In this document: in pieces, positions 18,164 through 26,996 of the stretch
Numbering within the stretch: the stretch's first letter is position 1
Layout of the letters: each line of letters begins with the position of its first letter
Made by a program: the position numbers and the translations under genes
Assembly: GCF_013349995.1 (NCBI RefSeq)
Contig: NZ_JABVXF010000001.1
Coordinates: 1 to 64,000 of the forward strand
Direction of reading: 5' to 3'
From: Pseudoalteromonas sp. 0303
GTDB lineage: Bacteria > Pseudomonadota > Gammaproteobacteria > Enterobacterales > Alteromonadaceae
Length of the DNA stretch: 64,000 nucleotides
The notes under the pieces: model-generated
Seen by the model: the letters and a program-made list of their open reading frames with translations, nothing else
Told to the model about the DNA's origin: nothing
Database searches by the model: none

Positions 18164-18370
18164 TTACTGATACGAAAACACGTCGTCTAGTTTCTTATCA
18201 AACAGTTGAGCAATCTTAAAAGCCACCTCGAGCGAGGGTGAATATTTACCTTTTTCAATTGCTACTATAGTTTGCCTTGAAACGCCAACTGCCTCTGCCA
18301 ATGCTTGCTGAGTCATTTCGTTGTGATGAAATCGAAGTTCCCGAATAGTATTACTGAGCTGTTTTGTCAT
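18164..18370 (-). CDS. Small XRE-family transcriptional regulator
   Basis: A 68-residue helix-turn-helix protein with almost nothing beyond the HTH: 'IRELRFHHNEMTQQALAEAVGVSRQTIVAIEKGKYSPSLEVAFKIA' spans residues 9-54 (recognition helix about SRQTIVAIE). It is the short YgzD/YozG-like kind usually found beside a small membrane protein. Its ATG directly follows the stop of the membrane-protein gene, so the two are translationally linked. It probably represses its own operon. Confidence 0.9.
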   Translation of the reverse strand: MTKQLSNTIRELRFHHNEMTQQALAEAVGVSRQTIVAIEKGKYSPSLEVAFKIAQLFDKKLDDVFSYQ

Positions 18371-18829
18371 CTAGCTGTCTCTTCGATATAAATATGCTTT
18401 GCTGGCAATAGTAATAATTTCACTGACTAAAAAACCAATAATAAGAAAGTGCATAATATTATATAGATCAGAGACCTCAGGTAACAGCATGCGTCCAGAT
18501 ACACGTTCAATTTGCGTCGCTAAAAATACACACATTAAGATAATTGCAGAGCAGAACCAGTGACCAAGTTTGGTGCTTTTTAGCTCAATGAGCTTATCAC
18601 GCTCATCATCCCCTAAGTCTGCTTCTTTATGTTTAATACTAGCAAGCACAGATTGCATAATGATCTCTAAGATCACCGCAATCACGACAACCTTATACAA
18701 ATAAGACACCATGGTCTCTTGGCTAAGATCACCCGCAGCTTGTAGTGAATTAATGCCTAACAGGTAATAGCTTAAAAGGCCTATGGTTACCACCAAGGTG
18801 CTCCAAATTGTCATTTCTTTGTAGCTCAT
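18371..18829 (-). CDS. Four-helix membrane protein paired with the XRE regulator (DUF2178-like)
   Basis: A 152-residue inner-membrane protein with about four hydrophobic helices: 'MTIWSTLVVTIGLLSYYLL', 'YLYKVVVIAVILEIIMQSVLA', 'WFCSAIILMCVFLATQ', 'IMHFLIIGFLVSEIITIA'. Between helices two and three is 'DDERDKLIELKSTKLGHW', the DERD...K motif typical of DUF2178-like proteins that travel with small XRE regulators. ATG 18829 has GGAAG five bases upstream; the frame runs on to 18898 but those residues look non-coding. The role is unknown. Confidence 0.75.
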   Translation of the reverse strand: MSYKEMTIWSTLVVTIGLLSYYLLGINSLQAAGDLSQETMVSYLYKVVVIAVILEIIMQSVLASIKHKEADLGDDERDKLIELKSTKLGHWFCSAIILMCVFLATQIERVSGRMLLPEVSDLYNIMHFLIIGFLVSEIITIASKAYLYRRDS

Positions 18830-19015
18830 TTTCTTCCACCCTATGTAAAAAATATTTGACTTGGTGTTAAGTAAACTACTCATTGGGTGTGGTGTCAAAT
18901 ATTTTTAACATCATGTATGGTATTTTTATCATTGACGTATTTCGTTACATTTAGTTAAGAACTAATTTGTACCGCACAGGCTCTTATGAAAACAAACAAC
19001 AAATAAGGAACGAAT

Positions 19016-19675
19016 ATGAACTGGCTTTTGAAGGTATGGAAAAATAACCGCTCTTTGATTTTATTCATCTGTTTGATGAGTGTGTTTAGAAGTGCAGTGG
19101 CTGATTGGTATGAAGTGCCAACAGGCTCAATGAATCCGACCATCGTTGAAGGGGACCGAATTTTAACGGATAAAATGGCTTATGATCTGCGTGTGCCATT
19201 TAGTCATATTTCGCTAATGCGTACTGATGAGCCAAAAGCCGGTGATATCATTGTATTTGATTCTAAGGCTGCAAATAATCGCTTAATAAAGCGTGTTATT
19301 GGCGTGCCGGGCGATACAGTGACTTTAGTCGATAACAAATTAATCATTAACGGTAAAGCACTTGATTACGCATTAACTGATGATAAGCAAGAGCAGCAGA
19401 TACTCATTGAAAACCTTGCAGGTGTTCAGCACGCTATTCAGGTATCAAAAACGCCCTCGGTGATGCAGCATTTTGCCCCTGTCGTTATTCCCAAAGATAT
19501 GTATCTAGCGATGGGCGATAACCGTGATAATAGTGCAGACTCGCGAGTGATTGGTTTAGTGCCTCGCAGTGAGTTATTAGGCAAAGCTAAAAGAGTCATA
19601 GTGTCACTTGATTATGATGATTATTACTTACCTCGAAAAGAACGGGTTTTACATAATTTGTACTTAGCACCCTAG
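19016..19675 (+). CDS. Signal peptidase I (paralogue)
   Basis: A 219-residue membrane-anchored Ser/Lys protease that removes signal peptides at the periplasmic face. One N-terminal anchor ('RSLILFICLMSVFRSAVA') precedes the catalytic box B 'VPTGSMNPTI' (S38). Lys K92 lies in 'RLIKRVIGVPGD' and the C-terminal box 'MGDNRDNSADSRVIGLVPRSEL' is intact. The usual lepB is longer (about 300 residues, two anchors) and sits with lepA-rnc. This one is short, has a single anchor, stands alone, and so is probably a second, specialised enzyme. Confidence 0.9.
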   Translation: MNWLLKVWKNNRSLILFICLMSVFRSAVADWYEVPTGSMNPTIVEGDRILTDKMAYDLRVPFSHISLMRTDEPKAGDIIVFDSKAANNRLIKRVIGVPGDTVTLVDNKLIINGKALDYALTDDKQEQQILIENLAGVQHAIQVSKTPSVMQHFAPVVIPKDMYLAMGDNRDNSADSRVIGLVPRSELLGKAKRVIVSLDYDDYYLPRKERVLHNLYLAP

Positions 19676-19758
19676 ATAAAAATCGTACAAAAATTGGCAA
19701 TTTAGAGTTTTATGTTTCAATATTAACGACATAAAAATAATAAGCCAAAAGGTAAAGT

Positions 19759-20574
19759 ATGATAAATGATAAGTTTGCGAGATTAATTCGATGTTATTTT
19801 TTACTCGTCTTTTCGATTAGCCTAGTTGCATGTGGTTCGAGCTCAAAAAACGAATCTACAAAAGTTGATGACACTAACAGCTCAACACCGGATACAGGTG
19901 TTGAGCTTGTCGATAACAGTGGCAGTGCTGACTATCATATTATTATTTATGGCAATAGCCATAGTGCTAGATTAGGGGATTTGCTTGAACAGCTTATTTC
20001 CAGTGAGTTAACCAACGCTCAAGTTTCAACTCTTACCGTCAGTGGTCGTTTTTTAGATGAAATAGTGAACACTTCGGGCAATATTGAAAAGCTACAGCAA
20101 GCCAATTGGAGCCATGCTATTTTTCAAGGTCAAAAGTATTCTCAGTCTGGCTCTGTGAATTATTCTACAAGTGAGGCTGAGCGATTAATTGCCAGTGCAA
20201 AAGAGCTGGAAATTACACCTATTTTGTTTCCAGAGCATCCACAGCAAGGTGACAGCAAAGAAGGGGAGCTTGTCTATCAATTGCATTTGTCGATTAGCGA
20301 AAAAGAGGTAAGCTGTGTAGCACCAATCGGCTTAGTTTGGGACAAAGCAATCGCCGCATTACCGGAGCTTAATTTTTACAGTGCAGATGGAAATCATGCT
20401 TCAGATGCAGGGCACTTACTGACCGCGATGACTTTTTATGAAGTTATAACAGGTGAGCTTGCAGATACCCTAGCTTACAATGCTGCTTTTGCGATTACCG
20501 AACAACAACACCAGCAGTTTGGGCAAATAATTACTCAAGTACTGACTGAATATCCTGCATGCCCCAGCTCTTAA
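19759..20574 (+). CDS. SGNH-hydrolase-like lipoprotein
   Basis: A 271-residue lipoprotein. The lipobox is 'LVAC' with lipidated C25, followed by a Ser/Thr/Asp-rich linker. The fold is SGNH-like: block I reads 'IYGNSHSARL' (G-N-S instead of G-D-S) and block V 'DGNHASDAG' supplies D-x-x-H. A block II Gly in 'VSGRFLDEI' is plausible; the Asn of block III is not clear. It is likely an esterase or acyl-handling protein at the outer membrane, or an inactive relative. AAAGGTAAAGT lies before the ATG. It stands alone and ends at a strong terminator. Confidence 0.7.
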   Translation: MINDKFARLIRCYFLLVFSISLVACGSSSKNESTKVDDTNSSTPDTGVELVDNSGSADYHIIIYGNSHSARLGDLLEQLISSELTNAQVSTLTVSGRFLDEIVNTSGNIEKLQQANWSHAIFQGQKYSQSGSVNYSTSEAERLIASAKELEITPILFPEHPQQGDSKEGELVYQLHLSISEKEVSCVAPIGLVWDKAIAALPELNFYSADGNHASDAGHLLTAMTFYEVITGELADTLAYNAAFAITEQQHQQFGQIITQVLTEYPACPSS

Positions 20575-20610
20575 GCTAACAACATTAATCTAAAGCATTC
20601 ATTAAATACA

Positions 20611-20643
20611 AAAAACCGTTGTGTCTGAAACACAACGGTTTTT
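20611..20643. terminator. Bidirectional terminator between the SGNH lipoprotein gene and metG
   Basis: A 14-bp stem AAAAACCGTTGTGT / ACACAACGGTTTTT with loop CTGAA, lying between two converging genes. Confidence 0.9.
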
Positions 20644-20666
20644 TATATTAACTAGAAATTGTGTAA

Positions 20667-22691
20667 TTACATTACACGCATGCCAGGCTCTGAGCCTTCA
20701 TCTGGATTAAGAATATAAATTTCTTTACCGCCAGGGCCTGCAGCTAATACCATGCCTTCAGACATACCGAAACGCATCTTACGAGGCTTAAGGTTCGCTA
20801 CCATTACCGTTAGCTTGCCTTCAATGTCTTCTGGTGCATACGCAGATTTAATGCCTGCGAATACTTGGCGCGTTTCGCCACCTAAATCTAAAGTTAGTTT
20901 TAATAACTTATCTGCGCCTTCAACGTGTTCTGCTTTAGCAATTTTTGCTACACGTAAATCAACTTTCGCAAAATCATCAAATTCGATTTCTGGGCTGATT
21001 GGCTCTTTTGCTAGTGGGCTGTTTGGATCAATCTTGTCTTTTTCAGCAACTAGGCTTTCTTTTGATTCTTCAATCATTTTATTTACTTTATCCATTTCAA
21101 CACGCTGCATTAGCGGTTTGAACTTATTAATTGCGTGACCAACAAGCGCAGTTTGCGCGCCTTGCCATGTTAAATCATCGTTTAAGAAGGCTTCAACGTT
21201 TGCAGCCATACCTGGAAGAACAGGTTTTAAGTAAGTGATAAGTACACGGAACATATTTAAGCCAAGTGAACATACATCGTGTGTTTCTTGTTGTTTTGTT
21301 TCGTCTTTAATTAACACCCATGGTGCCTTAGCGTCGATGAATTGGTTTGCTTTATCAGCAAGGGCCATGATTTCACGAATTGCACGGCTGTAATCACGGT
21401 TTTCATAGTGGTTTGCGATGCTTGCAGCAGCTGCTTGGAACTCACCTAATAGCGCTTCGTCCATTACGGTGTCGCTAAGCTTACCGTCAAACTTCTTGGT
21501 GATGAAACTTGCACAACGGCTTGCGATATTAACTACTTTACCTACTAAGTCTGAGTTTACACGTAGTGCAAAGTCTTCAAGGTTTAAATCAAGGTCAGTG
21601 ATGCCGTTGTTTAATTTTGCCGCGTAGTAATAACGAAGATATTCAGGATCTAGGTTATCAAGGTAAGTACGCGCCTTAACAAAGGTGCCTTTTGATTTAG
21701 ACATCTTCGCGCCATTCACAGTCACAAAACCATGGGCAAAAACGTTTGTTGGCTTTCTGAATTTTGCACCATCTAACATTGCAGGCCAGAATAGACTGTG
21801 GAAATAGATGATGTCTTTACCAATGAAGTGGTAAAGCTCTGCATCTGAGTCTTCGCTCCAGAATGCATCAAAATCAATCCCTTTTTTATCACACAGGTTT
21901 TTAAAGCTCGCCATGTAGCCAATAGGTGCGTCTAACCACACGTAGAAGTATTTACCCGGTGCACCTGGGATTTCAAAACCAAAGTAAGGTGCGTCACGGC
22001 TGATATCCCACTGCTGTAGGCCATCTGCAAACCATTCATCAAGCTTGTTCGCCATTTCTTGTTGAATCGTACCTGAGTGTAACCACTCTTTAAGCATGTC
22101 TTCAAAAGCAGGTAGGTCGAAGAAGTAATGCTCCGAATCTTTTAAGATTGGCTCAGCACCTGACATAACAGAGCGTGGGTTGATAAGCTCAGTTGGGCTG
22201 TAAGTTGCACCACAAGAATCACAGCTGTCACCGTTTTGATCTTCAGACTTACACGTTGGGCAAGTACCTGTTACAAAGCGATCTGGTAAGAAGATACCTT
22301 TCTCTGGGTCGAAAAGTTGAGAAATAGTGTGCTTTTTAATGTGACCCGCTTCATTTAAACGGTTGTAGATTAGCTCGCTGAAATGGCGGTTCTCTACACT
22401 GTGCGTGCTGTGATAGTTATCAAACTCAATATTGAAATCAGCAAAGTCACGTTGACGTTCAACACTCACGTTTTTAACCATCTCTTCTGGCGTGATCCCT
22501 TGCTTTTGCGCATTAAGCATAATTGGTGTGCCGTGAGCATCATCCGCGCAAACGTAGTAGGTTTCATGACCTTGTTGTTTTTGGAAACGCGCCCAAATAT
22601 CAGTTTGGATATATTCTAGTAAATGACCTAAGTGAGTCGGGCCATTGGCATAAGGTAATGCGCTAGTAATCAGGATCTTTCGCTGTGCCAT
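20667..22691 (-). CDS. metG: Methionyl-tRNA synthetase
   Basis: A 674-residue class I synthetase charging tRNA-Met. It has the HIGH-like '[11 protein letters not shown]' near residue 15-25, the four-Cys zinc knuckle '[18 protein letters not shown]' (about residues 145-165), and the 'KMSKSKGTF' loop near 335. The C-terminal EMAP/Trbp111-like tRNA-binding domain ('[25 protein letters not shown]') makes it the dimeric long form, as in E. coli. ATG 22691 has GGAATG upstream; ATG 22697 is the alternative. It is divergent from the Mrp/ApbC gene, a pairing also seen in enterics. Confidence 0.97.
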   Translation of the reverse strand: MAQRKILITSALPYANGPTHLGHLLEYIQTDIWARFQKQQGHETYYVCADDAHGTPIMLNAQKQGITPEEMVKNVSVERQRDFADFNIEFDNYHSTHSVENRHFSELIYNRLNEAGHIKKHTISQLFDPEKGIFLPDRFVTGTCPTCKSEDQNGDSCDSCGATYSPTELINPRSVMSGAEPILKDSEHYFFDLPAFEDMLKEWLHSGTIQQEMANKLDEWFADGLQQWDISRDAPYFGFEIPGAPGKYFYVWLDAPIGYMASFKNLCDKKGIDFDAFWSEDSDAELYHFIGKDIIYFHSLFWPAMLDGAKFRKPTNVFAHGFVTVNGAKMSKSKGTFVKARTYLDNLDPEYLRYYYAAKLNNGITDLDLNLEDFALRVNSDLVGKVVNIASRCASFITKKFDGKLSDTVMDEALLGEFQAAAASIANHYENRDYSRAIREIMALADKANQFIDAKAPWVLIKDETKQQETHDVCSLGLNMFRVLITYLKPVLPGMAANVEAFLNDDLTWQGAQTALVGHAINKFKPLMQRVEMDKVNKMIEESKESLVAEKDKIDPNSPLAKEPISPEIEFDDFAKVDLRVAKIAKAEHVEGADKLLKLTLDLGGETRQVFAGIKSAYAPEDIEGKLTVMVANLKPRKMRFGMSEGMVLAAGPGGKEIYILNPDEGSEPGMRVM

Positions 22692-22869
22692 AATCATTCC
22701 GAATTGAGATTAGTTCGATGCAAACATGCTCGAATATCATTATTTAATTCATTGTGAGTTGCTTATATACAACCTAAAGCAATGATATTATCTAATTGTC
22801 TGGTTTTAATGCCATGAATGTTACATAATTCCGCAGCACTTTTCATCAAAGAAACGCTAATTTATTGCT

Positions 22870-23949
22870 ATGTTTGGACTGTCAAAACTATTCTCAAGTA
22901 AATCGGCTGAAAAAGCACCTATCATTGCTGCCTTAGCCGCCTACCGTAGTAGCGCATTTGCCATTGGCATTGAGCAAGACTGGCTCGAAGAGCTTAATCA
23001 AAACAGCGATAAAAGCTGGCAGGTAAAACTTAGCCTACCTTTCGCTGGCTGTGGCGAAATCAACGAGATTGAAAAATTTGTCGCTGATAAACTATCAGTG
23101 CCTGTGTCAATTAGCGCTAAAGTGAAATTACCTAGCACATATAGTTTTAAGCAAATTAAACATATTGTGCTCGTTGCATCAGGCAAAGGTGGTGTTGGAA
23201 AGTCAACCACCGCGGTGAATCTTGCCTCAGCTTTAGAGCAAGAGGGTGCCCAAGTGGGTATTCTTGATGCCGATATTTATGGTCCGTCTATTCCATTGCT
23301 TTTAGGTTTGCAAGGGGCAGAGCCGAAAACAGCCGATAATAAAAACTTACTTCCTTTTGAAGCGCATAACCTCAAAGCGCAATCGATCGGCTTTTTAGTA
23401 CCTAGCGATGATGCAACCGTTTGGCGCGGGCCAATGGCATCAGGTGCACTTAATCAATTAATGAACGAAACCGCTTGGGGAGAGCTTGATTATCTTATCG
23501 TAGATATGCCTCCAGGCACCGGTGACATTCAATTAACCATGAGCCAAAAAGTACCAGCAAGTGGTGCGGTGATCATTACCACGCCTCAAGATTTGGCCTT
23601 AGCCGATGCACAAAAGGGTATTGCTATGTTCAATAAAGTGAACGTGCCTGTGCTTGGTTTAATTGAAAACATGAGTTATTTCTTGTGTGGACATTGTGGT
23701 GAGCCCAATCATGTATTTGGTAAAGATGGCGCTGTGACATTAGCGCATCGTCATGGCGTGCCGGTGCTTGCTAATATTCCGCTGGCTATTGAAATTCGCG
23801 AAAGCTCAGAGCAGGGCAATTTAATAGCCAAAGACAACGCGGCTAAAACAAGTGAAACCTATAAAACCGCTGCCCGTGTGCTTGCTAGTAGCTTGTATTA
23901 TCAACAGGCGCAGTCAAGTTCTATTGAAATCATCATTACCGAAGACTGA
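22870..23949 (+). CDS. apbC: Iron-sulfur cluster carrier Mrp/ApbC
   Basis: A 359-residue P-loop ATPase that carries and delivers Fe-S clusters. The deviant Walker A 'ASGKGGVGKSTTAVNLA' lies near residues 104-120, followed by 'GILDADIYGPSIP', 'YLIVDMPPGTGDIQLT' and the cluster-binding CxxC in 'YFLCGHCGEPNHVFG' (about residue 275). About 95 residues precede the P-loop, a DUF59-like region as in the gammaproteobacterial form. It is back-to-back with metG (178-base gap), as in E. coli. Confidence 0.95.
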   Translation: MFGLSKLFSSKSAEKAPIIAALAAYRSSAFAIGIEQDWLEELNQNSDKSWQVKLSLPFAGCGEINEIEKFVADKLSVPVSISAKVKLPSTYSFKQIKHIVLVASGKGGVGKSTTAVNLASALEQEGAQVGILDADIYGPSIPLLLGLQGAEPKTADNKNLLPFEAHNLKAQSIGFLVPSDDATVWRGPMASGALNQLMNETAWGELDYLIVDMPPGTGDIQLTMSQKVPASGAVIITTPQDLALADAQKGIAMFNKVNVPVLGLIENMSYFLCGHCGEPNHVFGKDGAVTLAHRHGVPVLANIPLAIEIRESSEQGNLIAKDNAAKTSETYKTAARVLASSLYYQQAQSSSIEIIITED

Positions 23950-24136
23950 TAGTAGCAAATATTTTTACAGCGAGACTTTTTAATTAATAAAGTTGTTATT
24001 AGTGATTTGTCTTGCTATTGGGGTATATCCTTACTTTTTTGTTCATGACTTGCCTTGTTAATCACCTAGACTAAAAACAAATTCGCAGTAAATGTTAATA
24101 TTTTATTGACGTTTTAGTAACCGTGTCATACCCTAA

Positions 24137-24192
24137 TGAAAGCGCTTACATTGAAAGGGCTTTTTATTTGACCTTCAATGTAAGCGCTTACA
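24137..24192. promoter_or_regulatory. Paired LacI-type operators within a long inverted repeat
   Basis: Two near-identical palindromes flank a 28-base spacer: TGAAAGCGCTTACA at 24137-24150 and the perfect TGTAAGCGCTTACA at 24179-24192. The central AAGCGCTT is the signature of LacI-family sugar regulators. The sequences around them are also mutually inverted: GCGCTTACATTGAAAGG on the left and CCTTCAATGTAAGCGC on the right, with one extra A on the left. They sit 75-130 bases before the GH16 gene and almost certainly repress or activate it. The regulator gene is not in the window. Confidence 0.8.
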
Positions 24193-24266
24193 ATTGACTG
24201 ATTAAAACTATACTCTATATATATCAGTTGAGTACTAACAAACACATAATGTTAGGGTTCAATGCA

Positions 24267-26918
24267 ATGAACAAATTCAAAACACACTTAACACAACTAG
24301 CAATGGCGCTTTCTGTAGCGACTTTAGCTGGCTGCGGTGGCTCTGCCACAGATACAAAAATAGATACTGTTGATCCAACTGAACCAGTTTCAGATTGGGT
24401 GATGGTTTGGGAAGATAACTTTGACGGCGATGCCATTGATGACAACAAATGGAATTTCGAAATAGACTGTGCGGGTGGCGGTAATAACGAAAAACAATGT
24501 TATACCGACAGTGAAGAAAACGCTTTTGTTGCAGACGGTATTCTAAATATTGTTGCATTACCTGCAGAAGAGGGTGCAGCAAAACCTTATACGTCTGCAC
24601 GTATCAATACTCGCTATAAAGCTGATTTTAAATATGGTCGCTTTGAAGTACGTGCAAAGCTACCTAGTGGGCAAGGTTCTTGGCCTGCGTTCTGGATGAT
24701 GCCAACCGATGAAGTTTACGGTGGCTGGCCTCGCTCTGGTGAAATTGACATTGTTGAGTCGGTTAACTTAAAAGTTCCAACCGAAGATGGTGTCGAGTCA
24801 AATATTTACGGCACGCTTCACTATGGTAAAGAGTGGCCAAATAATGATAGCAGTGGTAAGGCTTATGCATTTGACCAAGGGTCAAACCCTGCTGATGACT
24901 TTCATACTTATGCTATTGAGTGGCAAGAGGGTGAAATTCGCTGGTATGTTGATGACTACTTATACGCGACACAGCGCAAGTCAGAGCTACTTTACAATGC
25001 AAATGGTGAAGCGCTGGCTCTAAAACATAAAGGTTGGTACACAGAGTACTTTGACCAAACAACTGGTGAGTTAAAAACGTTTTGGGATGAATCTCCTTAT
25101 GACCAAGAGTTTTATTTAATTCTTAACTTCGCAGTTGGCGGTGATTGGCCTGAAAACGTTAATGCAACCGGTATTGATGCAAGTGCATTCGAAAATGGTC
25201 AAACTTTTGAAGTTGACTATGTACGTGTTTATGAATGTGCTCAAGATCCAGACACAGGTAAAGGCTGTGAAACAGTTCGCCCAGGTTACGACAATTTAGA
25301 AGATGCACTTGTGCAAGGTGCAGCCCCGGCGCCAACACCACCAAGTGATGGCACAGTCACACCACTTACTATCTTTGATAGCAGCTTTAACCCTAACTGG
25401 CCTGCGTGGGACTGTTGTGGTGGCACAACGCCAGGGTTAGTTGAAGATGCAGACCGTGGTAATGTAGTTGAATTTAGTGTGGGTGCAGAGCCTACAGTAA
25501 ATGGCTTTATTAGCCGTGATGCCTTTATTATCGATGAAAATGGTGAAGCCTCTCCTTATGATGCAAGTGCAATGTTAGAAGATGGCTATGTAACTTTTGA
25601 TATGCAAGTAACGTCTTTACCATCAACGCCAGATGCACCTTGGTTATTTAAAATCGAAAGTGATGAAGGCGCTACAGCCGTTGAGCTCAACTTAAGTGAT
25701 AGCACTGAAGGTGTTAGCCCAGTTGCTGGTGAATGGCAAACATATACGTTCCCACTGCAAACATTAGCTGACGCAGGTTTAAATGTATCGCTAATTGATG
25801 TAATCATGATTTTCCCTGCATGGGGTCAAGGTGAGGGTGCTGTTTACCGTGTTGATAATGTTGAAATTACCAATGGCGGCACAACAACATTACCTTCATT
25901 AACTTTATTCACTGATGAAACTAATCTTGATTGGCCGCTATGGGACTGTTGTGGTGGTTCAACACCTGTTGAAGTAGTCGACGACGAAGAACATGGTGTA
26001 ACTGCTGAGTTCTCTATTGGTGCAACTCCTACGGTAATGGGCTTTATTAACCGTACTTCATCAGGTGGTAGTGGTACGCAGTTTGATGCATCAGCATTGG
26101 TTGATGACGGCATGCTGCAGTTTGAGATGAAGATCACCTCTTTATCATCAACACCAGATGCGCCTTGGCTATTAAAAGTTGAGTCGAATGAAGGTGCAAC
26201 AGCAGTAGAAGTTAACCTTAACACAAGCTCAGAAGGTGTTGACCCTGTTGCTGGTGAATGGCAAACATACACGTTCCCAATCAGTACTTTATTAAACGCA
26301 GGTTTAGATGTAAGTGCTATTGATGTAATCATGATTTTCCCTGCTTGGGGTCAAGGTGAAGGTGCAGTTTACCGTGTCGACAATGCTCGCATTTATGTAC
26401 CAGAGCAAGAATCGGCAGCATCAGAGCTGACGCTGTTTGCCGAAAACGTGGCAGATCAGTGGAGCATTTGGGATTGTTGTGCTGGTAGCACGCCAACAGT
26501 CGAAACTGACGATGAAACTCATGGCTCTGTGGCAGAATTTCAAATTGGTTCTACCGCTACGGTAATGGGCTTTTTAGCTGATGATGGCGTGAGCTTTGAT
26601 GCATCGCACTTATTATCTGAAGGTGTGGTTCGTTTTGAAATGAAGATTGTTTCAAACGCCAGCAACCAAGATGCTCAGTGGTTATTCAAAATTGAATCAA
26701 ACGATGCAGGTCAAGCTGTGGAGCTTGCGTTAAGTGCAAGCCAAGAAGGTGTCGAGCCTGTGGTTGGTGAGTGGCAAACCTATACTTATACACTTGCCGA
26801 TTTACTAAGTGCAGGTCTTGATATTAGTGCAATCGACGTTGTTATGGTGTTCCCGTCATGGGGGATGGGTGAAGGTGCGGTTTACCGTATTGATAATGCA
26901 GTTATTGCAAACCCGTAA
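24267..26918 (+). CDS. GH16 beta-glucanase (laminarinase) lipoprotein with three tandem C-terminal modules
   Basis: An 883-residue secreted lipoprotein. The signal peptide ends in the lipobox 'LAGC' (C23). The GH16 domain (about 45-330) has the catalytic motif 'SGEIDIVESVN' with E159 as nucleophile and E164 as acid/base, plus 'WPAFWMMP' before and 'WDESPYDQEFYLILNFAVGGDWP' after, as in bacterial endo-1,3-beta-glucanases. A Pro-rich linker (APAPTPPSDG) leads to three copies of a 165-residue beta module. No start further upstream gives a signal peptide at its N-terminus; ATG 24249 and TTG 24228 are less likely. The next gene is a TonB receptor, so this is a small glucan-use locus. Substrate is inferred from motifs. 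Confidence 0.88.
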   Translation: MNKFKTHLTQLAMALSVATLAGCGGSATDTKIDTVDPTEPVSDWVMVWEDNFDGDAIDDNKWNFEIDCAGGGNNEKQCYTDSEENAFVADGILNIVALPAEEGAAKPYTSARINTRYKADFKYGRFEVRAKLPSGQGSWPAFWMMPTDEVYGGWPRSGEIDIVESVNLKVPTEDGVESNIYGTLHYGKEWPNNDSSGKAYAFDQGSNPADDFHTYAIEWQEGEIRWYVDDYLYATQRKSELLYNANGEALALKHKGWYTEYFDQTTGELKTFWDESPYDQEFYLILNFAVGGDWPENVNATGIDASAFENGQTFEVDYVRVYECAQDPDTGKGCETVRPGYDNLEDALVQGAAPAPTPPSDGTVTPLTIFDSSFNPNWPAWDCCGGTTPGLVEDADRGNVVEFSVGAEPTVNGFISRDAFIIDENGEASPYDASAMLEDGYVTFDMQVTSLPSTPDAPWLFKIESDEGATAVELNLSDSTEGVSPVAGEWQTYTFPLQTLADAGLNVSLIDVIMIFPAWGQGEGAVYRVDNVEITNGGTTTLPSLTLFTDETNLDWPLWDCCGGSTPVEVVDDEEHGVTAEFSIGATPTVMGFINRTSSGGSGTQFDASALVDDGMLQFEMKITSLSSTPDAPWLLKVESNEGATAVEVNLNTSSEGVDPVAGEWQTYTFPISTLLNAGLDVSAIDVIMIFPAWGQGEGAVYRVDNARIYVPEQESAASELTLFAENVADQWSIWDCCAGSTPTVETDDETHGSVAEFQIGSTATVMGFLADDGVSFDASHLLSEGVVRFEMKIVSNASNQDAQWLFKIESNDAGQAVELALSASQEGVEPVVGEWQTYTYTLADLLSAGLDISAIDVVMVFPSWGMGEGAVYRIDNAVIANP
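25363..26915 (+). repeat. Three tandem in-frame module repeats in the GH16 gene
   Basis: Copies run about 25363-25875, 25899-26394 and 26428-26915. Each begins 'LTxFxx...W..WDCCxGSTP' (a double Cys after a Trp-rich strand) and ends 'IDVxMxFPxWGxGEGAVYRxDNxxI'. Copies 1 and 2 are close even at the DNA level: GATGTAATCATGATTTTCCC is shared exactly near 25797 and 26325. Copy 3 has drifted most. They look like a beta-sandwich carbohydrate-binding domain; no CBM family is claimed. Confidence 0.85.
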
Positions 26919-26939
26919 TTAACATTGGCAACAAGTGAT

Positions 26940-26959
26940 GGGTGCTGATTACAGCACCC
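26940..26959 (+). promoter_or_regulatory. Hairpin between the GH16 and receptor genes
   Basis: GGGTGCTG / CAGCACCC with an ATTA loop (8 bp) in the 78-base gap. No T-run follows (AGTATCCATG), so it is more likely an mRNA-stabilising or attenuating structure that sets different levels for the two genes than a full terminator. Confidence 0.55.
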
Positions 26960-26996
26960 AGTATCCATGACAACATATTGCAAAAGCAGGTATATC

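Noticed and set aside
24228-24266. TTG 24228 or ATG 24249 as the start of the GH16 gene
   Set aside because: They put 6 to 13 polar residues before a complete lipoprotein signal that begins at ATG 24267.
25844-26332. Minus-strand frame of 162 codons inside the GH16 gene
   Set aside because: It is the antisense of the repeated modules and repeats the same pattern as the smaller 25586-25807 shadow; composition is typical of an opposite-strand shadow.
25363-26915. Repeated DNA as a possible CRISPR or mobile repeat
   Set aside because: The repeats are in frame, 490-510 bases long and differ mostly at silent positions, so they are duplicated protein modules.
26940-26959. Hairpin as a full terminator between GH16 and receptor genes
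   Set aside because: There is no T-run, and the two genes fit one operon.
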